Assembly: GCF_000251145.1 (NCBI RefSeq)
Contig: NZ_AIDW01000003.1
Span: 62,001-126,000, forward strand
DNA length: 64,000 bases
Source of the DNA: Sphingomonas sp. PAMC 26621
GTDB lineage: Bacteria; Pseudomonadota; Alphaproteobacteria; Sphingomonadales; Sphingomonadaceae
Direction: 5' to 3'
Shown here piece after piece: positions 47,625 to 54,318 of the stretch; the first letter of the stretch is position 1; every line of letters starts with the position of its first letter. The notes below the pieces were generated by a model. It was not told where the DNA came from and did not search any database. It saw nothing but the letters and a program-made list of their open reading frames with translations. The translations under genes were made by a program, and so were the position numbers.

Positions 47625-48422
47625 TTACCCCGAACAGCGCTCGATCAACGCCATCGCCCCATGCGGTGCACGCACCTTGGCGCCGTTGATGAAGAAGACG
47701 AACGTATCGCGTGGCTGCGTGGGTGCCGCGTCCGCGACATAGGGCAATCCCTCGGGCGATCCGCCCGCCGCCCAGTCCCGCGCCGCCGCGGCCCAGCGAT
47801 CGAGCGCTGCCGGGGCGTAACCCGCTGGCTCCTCCTCGACCGCCGCCTCGAGCCGCGCATAGACGAAGTCCCCGCTCACGTCCGCAATCGCGAGATAGTC
47901 GGTCGAATCGGCATAGACGATCGCGACTCCCGCCGCGCGCGCCAGTGCGACGAATTCGGGTACGAGGAAACTGTCGTGCCGCACCTGCACCGCGTGGCGC
48001 AGCGCGATACCATCCTGGCTGGCGGGCAGCAGCTTGAGGAACGCGCCGAAATCGTCGGGATCGAACTTCTTGGTCGCCATGAACTGCCACAGGATCGGCC
48101 CGAGCCGGTCGCCAAGCTCGGTGATCCCCTGCCCGGTGAATCTGGCGATTGATTCGCCCGCCTCGGCGAGTACCTTGCGGTTGGTGCAATAGCGCGACGC
48201 CTTGAGGGTGAAGACGAACCCGTCGGGCACCGCCTTTGCCCAGGACGCGAAGGTCGCGGGCTTCTGCGACGAATAATAGGTGCCGTTGACCTCGATCGCG
48301 GTCAGCTTGGACGCGGCATAGTCGAGCTCGCGCTTCTGCGCCCATTTCTCGGGGAAGAACGTCCCCCGCCAGGGCTCGTAGGTCCAGCCGCCAATGCCGA
48401 TTCGGATATCGCCGTGTGTCAT
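47625..48422 (-). CDS. DUF72 family protein
   Basis: A 265-residue TIM-barrel protein of DUF72 (YecE-like). The start IRIGIGGWTYEPWRGTFFP, EVNGTYYSSQKPATFASWA, FTLKASRYCTNRK and the later QVRHDSF and YADSTDY blocks are characteristic. Function is unknown across the family. It lacks a signal peptide. It is the last gene of a reverse-strand stretch with the DUF427 gene. Confidence 0.92.
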   Translation of the reverse strand: MTHGDIRIGIGGWTYEPWRGTFFPEKWAQKRELDYAASKLTAIEVNGTYYSSQKPATFASWAKAVPDGFVFTLKASRYCTNRKVLAEAGESIARFTGQGITELGDRLGPILWQFMATKKFDPDDFGAFLKLLPASQDGIALRHAVQVRHDSFLVPEFVALARAAGVAIVYADSTDYLAIADVSGDFVYARLEAAVEEEPAGYAPAALDRWAAAARDWAAGGSPEGLPYVADAAPTQPRDTFVFFINGAKVRAPHGAMALIERCSG

Positions 48423-48455
48423 GCCGGCGATGCTAGCCGACCCGGTTGGCGCGGC

Positions 48456-48950
48456 CTACCACAACCGGCTGCCGGGAATGCCCTTGAACGGCCCGGCGAA
48501 GGCGCTGGTGATCCAGCCGCCGTAGAAGTCGCCGGGTTGCGGCGTCACCGTCTCGCCGTCCACGCTGCACCGGTCGAACGGCGCAGCGTAGAAGGCGACA
48601 TGGTCGCGCAGCATCGCGAAACCGGGGGTCGGGTTGGCGTAGCTCCACCCGACCCGCGGCAGCACGTCATCCTCCACCACCACGTCCCAATAGGCCGCAT
48701 TCCCCTTCCACTCGCAGAACGACGCGCCGGGCGCACGCCGCAGCACGCCGTCGCGAATATCCGCGCGCGGGATGTAGTAGCTCGGCGGATGGCTCGTCTC
48801 GAGCGTCCGCACCGTCGCGCGACTGTCCGCGACCACGATCCCGAGATGCTCGATCACGACATGCGCGGTGGTCGCTTGAGCGATTGCGGGGCGCGGGAAC
48901 GCCCAGACGCTTTCCTGCCCGGGCAGCACGGGATCGGGTTTGGGCCACAT
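48456..48950 (-). CDS. DUF427 family protein
   Basis: A 164-residue DUF427 protein, a small beta-rich fold of unknown function. The family blocks VRTLETSHPPSYYIPRADI, FCEWKGNAAYWDVV, VGWSYANPTPGF and the end with FYGGWITSAFAGPFKG are present. ATG 48950 lies 7 nt after the upstream gene stop, so the two are co-transcribed. The Tyr/Trp-rich pocket suggests a binding or enzymatic role, but none is established. Confidence 0.9.
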   Translation of the reverse strand: MWPKPDPVLPGQESVWAFPRPAIAQATTAHVVIEHLGIVVADSRATVRTLETSHPPSYYIPRADIRDGVLRRAPGASFCEWKGNAAYWDVVVEDDVLPRVGWSYANPTPGFAMLRDHVAFYAAPFDRCSVDGETVTPQPGDFYGGWITSAFAGPFKGIPGSRLW

Positions 48951-48957
48951 GGTCCGG

Positions 48958-49266
48958 TCAGTCGGTCGCGACGTCGGCGGCGTCGAACTCGGCGAACGCG
49001 CTGCGGATTTCACCGGCGCGCGCCTCGTCCGCGACATCGACCGAAACGATCACCCGGCCATTCAGCGCGGCATCGTCGCGCGATTCGGGGCTGGGCTCGC
49101 CAGCTTCGGCGTCCGACCCGGCGGTTTCCTCGCCTGCCGTGTTCTCGTCGCCCGCGGCAGCAATGAAGATGTCGGTCCGCTCGATGCCCTGTTCCTGGAC
49201 GAGCCGTTCGACCGTCATCTCGGCTTCGCGACGGGTGGCGAAGGTTGCGGTGAGCGTGGTTGCCAT
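48958..49266 (-). CDS. Small acidic hypothetical protein
   Basis: A 102-residue protein I do not recognise. It starts TLTATFATRREAEMTVERLVQEQGI, which looks like a small ferredoxin-like alpha-beta unit, then has a very acidic, Glu/Ala-rich linker (about residues 40-68) and ends with VIVSVDVADEARAGEIRSAFAEF, repeating the strand-helix pattern. The layout resembles general-stress (YflT-like) proteins, where two strands flank a helix that tracks residues differing between copies. It precedes the DUF427 gene by 7 nt. Confidence 0.65.
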   Translation of the reverse strand: MATTLTATFATRREAEMTVERLVQEQGIERTDIFIAAAGDENTAGEETAGSDAEAGEPSPESRDDAALNGRVIVSVDVADEARAGEIRSAFAEFDAADVATD

Positions 49267-49381
49267 GGCGATGAATCCTCTCTCGGCGCGCTTCGTGCGC
49301 GCCCTCCCCGCTTAAACGCCTTTGCCAAATGATCGCTCCCGGCAAAATGAACGCAGGCGACGGACCGCGCGTTTGGCGCTC

Positions 49382-50455
49382 GTGACTTCGTTCATTGATC
49401 CCGCCCCCCGAACCTGGCGTCCGCGCCGCCTGCTCATCACCCGCTCGGCGCGCGACTGGGCGCACGGTCGCGACATCGCCGCGCGTGCCGCCGCGCAGGG
49501 CGTCGCCGTGGTCGACTTGCCCAACGATCGGGTGGTGTGGGACCAGCCCGACGATCCGCGCGCCGCCTATGCGGAAGCGAAGGCGACGCTCGCGGTCGTC
49601 GTCGCGCCGCCGTCGAAGCTCAGGCTCGAACCGATCGCGCCGAGCGCGGACTGGCGGGTCGATCTGGCGGCGGGATGCCCCGCGCATTGCAGCTATTGTT
49701 ATCTCGCGGGCTCGCTCAAGGGCCCGCCAATCACGCGGGTCTATGCCAATCTCGACGAGATCCTCGGCGTCCTGCCCCGCTACATGGATCAGGGGACGAT
49801 CACCTCGCGCTCCGCCGCCCGTGCGCATGAGGGAACCACGTTCGAGGCGAGCTGCTACACCGATCCGCTGGGCATCGAGCCGCTGACGGGGTCGCTGTCG
49901 CGCATGATCGCATGGTTCGGCGCGTCGGATGCCGCGACCCAGCTTCGCTTCACCACCAAGTTCGCGGACGTCGCGCCGCTGCTCGGACTCGATCACCAGG
50001 GCCGGACCCGGATGCGCGCGTCGATCAATCCCGCGCGCTACGCTCGCTTCGAAGGCGGCACCGCGCCGGTCGCGGCGCGGCTTCATGCGCTGCGGCGGAT
50101 GGCGGACGCGGGCTATCCGGTCGGGCTGACGATCGCGCCGATCATCGCGGCGGACGGATGGGAAGCGGCGTACGATACGCTGCTCGCGGACGCCGCGGCG
50201 TTGCTTGCCGAAGTTCCGGACTTGACCGTCGAGCTGATCACGCACCGTTTCACCAGCGGCTCGAAGGCAGTGCTCGACAGCTGGTACCCCGGCTCCGCGC
50301 TCGACATGACCGACGCCGACCGCGTCACCAAGCGCACCAAGTTCGGCACCGAAAAACAGGTGTATGACGCCGCGACGATGAAACGGCTGCGCGCGTGGTT
50401 CACCCGCGAGATCGCGCGGCGCTTGCCGCTGGCACGCGTGCTGTACTGGACGTGA
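49382..50455 (+). CDS. Radical SAM protein of the SPL (spore photoproduct lyase-like) family, PA0069 type
   Basis: A radical SAM protein of about 357 residues. The cluster motif CPAHCSYCYLAG (CX3CX2CYL) is the form typical of spore photoproduct lyase rather than the usual CX3CX2C followed by other residues. Later blocks ASCYTDPLGIEPLTG, FTTKFADVAPLLG, MRASINPARYARFEGGT and LITHRFTSGSKAVLDSWYPG fit the SPL fold. Spore photoproduct lyase repairs UV thymine lesions in spores, but this organism shows no sign of sporulation; the substrate is unknown. GTG 49382 is a likely start, TTG 49322 also possible; neither has a clear ribosome-binding site. Confidence 0.82.
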   Translation: MTSFIDPAPRTWRPRRLLITRSARDWAHGRDIAARAAAQGVAVVDLPNDRVVWDQPDDPRAAYAEAKATLAVVVAPPSKLRLEPIAPSADWRVDLAAGCPAHCSYCYLAGSLKGPPITRVYANLDEILGVLPRYMDQGTITSRSAARAHEGTTFEASCYTDPLGIEPLTGSLSRMIAWFGASDAATQLRFTTKFADVAPLLGLDHQGRTRMRASINPARYARFEGGTAPVAARLHALRRMADAGYPVGLTIAPIIAADGWEAAYDTLLADAAALLAEVPDLTVELITHRFTSGSKAVLDSWYPGSALDMTDADRVTKRTKFGTEKQVYDAATMKRLRAWFTREIARRLPLARVLYWT

Positions 50456-50521
50456 CGCGCGAATCGGCGGCCGTCCGTACGGCGGATCCCCGAGGGGAAT
50501 GATATCGATGTAGGAAGTCGC

Positions 50522-50596
50522 TGGAGCGGGCGAAGGGATTCGAACCCTCGACCCCAACCTTGGCAAGGTTGTGCTCTACCCCTGAGCTACGCCCGC
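50522..50596 (-). tRNA. tRNA-Gly (anticodon GCC)
   Basis: Minus-strand cloverleaf: acceptor stem GCGGGCG (50590-50596) with CGCCCGC (50526-50532), D arm with GCTCAGGGGTAGAGC, anticodon loop TTGCCAA giving GCC within a CAACC/GGTTG stem, T arm GAGGGTTCGAATCCCTT, discriminator T and an encoded CCA end (50522-50524). All stems pair. It stands alone, 66 nt after the SPL-like gene end and antisense to the downstream genes. Confidence 0.97.
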
Positions 50597-50760
50597 TCTG
50601 GCGCTGTGTGCCGGACTGTGGAGCCCGGCGGGTAGGGGGGGGCCTCTAACACCGGGTTGGCAGGTCGGCAAGCGTCTTTTCGCACAATCGCGAAAAGGGT
50701 TGGCTTGTCGGCCCTCGCCCCCACATAAGGCGCTACGACCCGAACGAATTGGAGCATCTC

Positions 50761-51672
50761 TTGGCGACCCTGGGAATGAGCGCAGTCGAACGTGACGCGG
50801 TGGAGGCATTCCGCCGCGACGTGGTCGAACCATCGATGACCAAATTGGTGATCATCGACTTCTGGGCGGAATGGTGCGGCCCGTGCAAGGCGCTGACCCC
50901 GGTGCTGGAAAAGGTCGCGGCCGCCTATGCCGACAAGGGCGTGGTGCTCGCCAAGGTCGATACCGACAAGAACCAGTTCATCGCGGCGCAATTCCAGATC
51001 AAGTCGATTCCGACCGTCTATGCGATGTACCAGGGGCAGCTCGTCGCCGACCTGACCCCCGCGCGGACCGAATCGGCGTTGAAGACGATGCTCGACCAGT
51101 TGCTCAAGCAATTGCCGATCGAGACCGAAGCCGCGCAGGGCGAGGCCGAGATCGAGCCGTTGATCGCGATGGGCGAGGAAGCGCTCGCCGAGGGCGATGC
51201 GGACCGCGCCGCCGCCATCTTCCGCCAGATCGCCGAGATCGCGCCCGATCATCCCGCGGTCAACGCGGGCTTCGTCCGCGCGCTGGTAGCCGCAGGCGAG
51301 CTCGACGCGGCGCAGGAGCACCTTGCCGCGATGCCCGAGGACACCGCCAAGCATCCCGAGATCGAACGCGCCCGTGCCGCGCTGGCGCTGGCGCAGGATG
51401 CGACTCCGGTCGATGATCTCGCCGGGCTCGCCGCCGAGGTTGCCGCCAACCCCGGCGATTTCGACAAGCGGTTCGCGCTCGCTAACGGCCAGATGGCAGC
51501 GAACGACCGCGATGCGGCCGCGACCACGTTGCTCGCGATGATCGCCGAGGATCGCGCCTGGAACGAAGGCGCCGCCCGCACGCAGTTGCTCAAGCTGTTC
51601 GAGGTGGTCGGGCTTGAGGACCCGTGGGTGTCGGCGCAGCGTCGCAAGCTTTCCGCGATCCTGTTCGGATGA
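50761..51672 (+). CDS. Thioredoxin-TPR protein (CnoX/YbbN-like)
   Basis: A protein of about 303 residues with an N-terminal thioredoxin domain (LVIIDFWAEWCGPCKALTPVL, active site WCGPC, about residues 25-110) and C-terminal helical TPR-like repeats (EALAEGDADRAAAIFRQIAE, AGELDAAQEHLAAMPED). CnoX of E. coli guards against oxidative protein aggregation with GroEL. Here the CxxC is intact, so redox activity is likely as well. TTG 50761 is chosen as start because GGAG lies six bases before it; TTG 50749 is another option. It overlaps the Lon-domain gene by 4 nt. Confidence 0.9.
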   Translation: MATLGMSAVERDAVEAFRRDVVEPSMTKLVIIDFWAEWCGPCKALTPVLEKVAAAYADKGVVLAKVDTDKNQFIAAQFQIKSIPTVYAMYQGQLVADLTPARTESALKTMLDQLLKQLPIETEAAQGEAEIEPLIAMGEEALAEGDADRAAAIFRQIAEIAPDHPAVNAGFVRALVAAGELDAAQEHLAAMPEDTAKHPEIERARAALALAQDATPVDDLAGLAAEVAANPGDFDKRFALANGQMAANDRDAAATTLLAMIAEDRAWNEGAARTQLLKLFEVVGLEDPWVSAQRRKLSAILFG

Positions 51673-52295
51673 CGATCTCCCGCCTCTCGATCTTCCCGCT
51701 GCCGGGCGCATTGCTGTTCCCGGGGATGCATCTGCCGCTCCACATCTTCGAGCCGCGCTACCGCGCGATGATCTCGGACGCGATGGCGCGCGATCGCCGG
51801 ATCGGGATGGTCCAGCCGCGTCCCAACGTGCCCGCCCGGCCCGACAAGCCGCTGCTGTTCGACATCGGCTGCATCGGCAAGATCGCCGAATTCGAGGCGA
51901 GCGAGGACGGGCGCTACAATCTGATCCTCGAGGGGCTGTCGCTGTTCCGCATCGTGCGCGAGCTCGATGTCCCGACCGCGTTCCGCCAGGTCGAGGCGGA
52001 ACTGATCGCCTCCCCCGAATCGCCCGAGGTACTGTCGCTGTCGCGGCGCGCGGCGCTGGAGAGCGAATCGCGGGCATTTGCTGATTCGCAAGGATATGCG
52101 GTCGACTGGGATGCAGTGACGCGGCTCGACGACGAGGCTTTGGTCAACGGCATCGCGCAGATCGCGCCGTTCGACGTGGCGGCCAAGCAAGCGCTGCTCG
52201 AAGCGGAACGGATCGAGGAACGCGCCGAGCTGATCATCCAGCTGATGCAATTCTTCGGGCGGCACGACGGCGAGGATTCGGTGACGCTGCAATAA
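51669..52295 (+). CDS. Lon N-terminal (substrate-binding) domain protein
   Basis: A 208-residue protein made of the LON substrate-recognition domain alone: RLSIFPLPGALLFPGMHLPLHIFEPRYRAMISDAM (blocks FPLPGALLFPG and LHIFEPRYRAMI), then GCIGKIAEFEASEDGRYNLIL and LIIQLMQFF. It lacks the Lon ATPase and protease domains. Co-translation with the thioredoxin-TPR gene (ATGA overlap) is conserved in many alphaproteobacteria, suggesting linked roles in protein quality control, but the mechanism is unknown. Confidence 0.92.
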   Translation: MTISRLSIFPLPGALLFPGMHLPLHIFEPRYRAMISDAMARDRRIGMVQPRPNVPARPDKPLLFDIGCIGKIAEFEASEDGRYNLILEGLSLFRIVRELDVPTAFRQVEAELIASPESPEVLSLSRRAALESESRAFADSQGYAVDWDAVTRLDDEALVNGIAQIAPFDVAAKQALLEAERIEERAELIIQLMQFFGRHDGEDSVTLQ

Positions 52296-52327
52296 GCGAA
52301 CCACGGTCGCTTGCCTGCAGCTCGCGG

Positions 52328-52343
52328 TGTGTATAGATACACA
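52328..52343. promoter_or_regulatory. Palindromic operator-like site upstream of hicB
   Basis: TGTGTAT-AG-ATACACA has perfect 7-bp arms and sits 24 nt before the hicB ATG, overlapping the likely promoter. HicB proteins with a C-terminal ribbon-helix-helix bind such sites to repress themselves. Confidence 0.6.
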
Positions 52344-52367
52344 TCGATAGTGAGAGGAGCTGTTTCG

Positions 52368-52766
52368 ATGGCTATCGTTGTTTACCCCGCCATCGTGGAA
52401 CGCGCTCAGGAGGGCTTCAGCGTCTTCTTCCCCGACCTGCCGGGATGCACGTCAGCCGGTGCCACGATCCAGCAGGCGGCGCTTGCGGCAGAAGAGGCGC
52501 TGTCCGGGCATCTGCTGGTATCTGCGGACCATGGCGATCCGGTCGCCGACCCGACGCCGCTGGATACGCTCGAGCGGGACCCGGAAGTCGAGGAAGTCGC
52601 GCGGATATTGGTCCGATCGGACCGTCCGGGTCGATCGGTGCGGCTGAATATTACGCTGGACGAGGGCCTGGTGGCGGCGATCGACCGCGTTGCGACCAAT
52701 CGATCCGGCTTTCTGGCTGAGGCAGCGCGCCATGAGCTGGCGGCGCGGAAAGCCACCTTGCGTTGA
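52368..52766 (+). CDS. hicB: HicB family antitoxin
   Basis: A 132-residue antitoxin. The N-terminal half is the HicB partial RNase-H-like fold (VERAQEGFSVFFPDLPGCTSAGATIQQAALAAEEAL, with the FPDLPGC-SAG core) and the C-terminal half a ribbon-helix-helix (VRLNITLDEGLVAAIDRVATNRSGFLAEAAR, blocks RLNITLDEGL and RSGFLAEAA). ATG 52368 follows AGGAG. HicB normally follows hicA in one operon; here hicA lies tail-to-tail on the other strand 16 nt away. A palindrome precedes the gene. Confidence 0.92.
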   Translation: MAIVVYPAIVERAQEGFSVFFPDLPGCTSAGATIQQAALAAEEALSGHLLVSADHGDPVADPTPLDTLERDPEVEEVARILVRSDRPGRSVRLNITLDEGLVAAIDRVATNRSGFLAEAARHELAARKATLR

Positions 52767-52782
52767 TCGCCGCACGACCGAC

Positions 52783-52971
52783 CTACCGCAACTTCACCCC
52801 GCTTTGCTTTTCGATGCTCTTCAGCGTGCCGATCGCGAGGTCGGATTTGGGATGCGGTACGGTGACGGTCCCCGGCTTGGTCGGATGCCGAAACTGGATG
52901 TGGCTGCCTTCCTGACGGACCGGCGCCCAGCCATCCTGCTTGAGCCGCGCGATGACATCCCTGCTCCTGAT
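52783..52971 (-). CDS. hicA: HicA family toxin, no canonical start codon
   Basis: A complete HicA reading frame of 62 residues encoded on the minus strand: RSRDVIARLKQDGWAPVRQ, then EGSHIQFRHPTKPGTVTVPHP with the catalytic His of the G-S-H motif, and AIGTLKSIEKQSGVKLR. The family start should be the codon just before RSRDV, but that codon is ATC (52969-52971), and no ATG, GTG or TTG exists between it and an upstream in-frame TGA. AAGGGGGG stands at ribosome-binding distance. The mRNA interferase may be silenced, weakly translated from ATC, or affected by a sequencing error. It lies 13 nt after the ubiH-type gene on the same strand. Confidence 0.82.
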   Translation of the reverse strand: MRSRDVIARLKQDGWAPVRQEGSHIQFRHPTKPGTVTVPHPKSDLAIGTLKSIEKQSGVKLR

Positions 52972-52984
52972 GCGACCGCCCCCC

Positions 52985-54202
52985 TTAAACCATCATCCCC
53001 TGCAGCAGCTTCGGCACATCCCCGCTCTCGCCGCGCGCCTCGGCGATGAAGCGGCGCTTGAGCGGCGGCATCTTCTGCACCGCGGACAGGCCGAATCGCC
53101 GCACCGCATTGGCGGTCTTGCCCTTCACGCCGAACAGCCGCGTCAGCCCGTCGGTCGCGACCGAGACCATCAGCGTGTCGAGGCTCCGCCACCGGTCGTA
53201 GCGCGCGAGCAGCGCGGGATCGCCCAAATCGAGCCCGCTGCGCTTGCCCTCGACCAGCACCTCGACCAGCGTCGCCACGTCGCGGAAGCCGACGTTGACC
53301 CCCTGCCCCGCGATCGGGTGAATCCCGTGCGCCGCATCGCCGACCAGCGCGAGCCGGTTCGACACGATCTTCGCGGCATGATGAAAACCGAGCGGATAGC
53401 TCGACCGCGCGCCCAACGGCCCGAGCTTGCCGAGGAACCCGCCGATTCGCTTGTCCGCCTCGGCGAGCCAGCCACGGTCGGACAGCTTCATCATCCCCGG
53501 CGCCTGGTCGCGCGTGACCGACCAGACGATGCATGAGCGATGCCCCTGCGCGTCGTCGTTGAGCGGCAGGATCGCGAACGGGCCGTCGGGATAGAAAATC
53601 TCGAACGCGATGTTCTCGTGGCTATGCTCGTGGTGCAGCGACGTCACGATCGCCGCATTGTCATAGGTCCAGCGCGCGACGTTGAGCCCCGCCGCCTCGC
53701 GCGTCGGCGAATTGCGCCCTTCCGCCGCGATCAGCAGCGGCGCGCGAATCACCGCGCCCGAATCGAGCGTCACGGTGACGCCGGAGGCTGCGCGATCGAC
53801 CGATACCGCGCGCGTCTTCATCCGCACGTCGACGTTCTTCGCGCCCGATGCCGTCTCGAACAGCGCAGCGCGTAGCCGCCGGTTCTCGACCATATGGCCA
53901 AGTGCCTCCTCGCTCGAATCGGGTTCGAAATCGAGCGCGCCGGGTTCGAGCCCGTCGCTCACCCGGATCCCCTTGATCGGGCAGGCGATTGGCGCGACTT
54001 TCTCGGCCACGCCGATCGCGCCGAGCATCCGCCACGGTGCCCCCGCAATCGCCGAGGCGCGCCCGTCGAACCCTGCTGCGAGGATGACCTCGGGGTCCGC
54101 AATGTCGATGACGATCGCCGACATGTTGTGCGCATCGAGCGCCACCGCGAGCGCGCTGCCGACGAGTCCACCGCCGAGAATGATGACGTCTGCTGTATCC
54201 AT
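52985..54202 (-). CDS. UbiH/UbiF/VisC-type FAD-dependent hydroxylase (ubiquinone biosynthesis)
   Basis: A 405-residue flavin monooxygenase of the ubiquinone-ring hydroxylase group. FAD-binding blocks are ADVIILGGGLVGSALAVALD at the N-terminus, the FDGRASAIAGAPWRML block and RLALVGDAAHGIHPIAGQGVNVGFRDV near residue 290. UbiH, UbiF, UbiI and alphaproteobacterial UbiL share this fold and differ in the ring carbon used, so the exact step is open. ATG 54202 fits the family start. It diverges from ftsK. The hicA gene follows after 13 nt and could be read on its transcript. Confidence 0.92.
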   Translation of the reverse strand: MDTADVIILGGGLVGSALAVALDAHNMSAIVIDIADPEVILAAGFDGRASAIAGAPWRMLGAIGVAEKVAPIACPIKGIRVSDGLEPGALDFEPDSSEEALGHMVENRRLRAALFETASGAKNVDVRMKTRAVSVDRAASGVTVTLDSGAVIRAPLLIAAEGRNSPTREAAGLNVARWTYDNAAIVTSLHHEHSHENIAFEIFYPDGPFAILPLNDDAQGHRSCIVWSVTRDQAPGMMKLSDRGWLAEADKRIGGFLGKLGPLGARSSYPLGFHHAAKIVSNRLALVGDAAHGIHPIAGQGVNVGFRDVATLVEVLVEGKRSGLDLGDPALLARYDRWRSLDTLMVSVATDGLTRLFGVKGKTANAVRRFGLSAVQKMPPLKRRFIAEARGESGDVPKLLQGMMV

Positions 54203-54318
54203 GCCTAGTCTGTAAGCCTCTCGCGCGACGCTGCCAATCGCGGAAAACTTGACGCGACCGCGTGGGCGAGCGATGAATCCAAGGGCACAGACAGCGAACA
54301 TCGGGAAGACATTGCATC

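Noticed and set aside
52821..53534. Minus-strand frame using the ATG near 52956 as a hicA start
   Set aside because: That ATG is out of frame with the HicA sequence and the translation has no family match.
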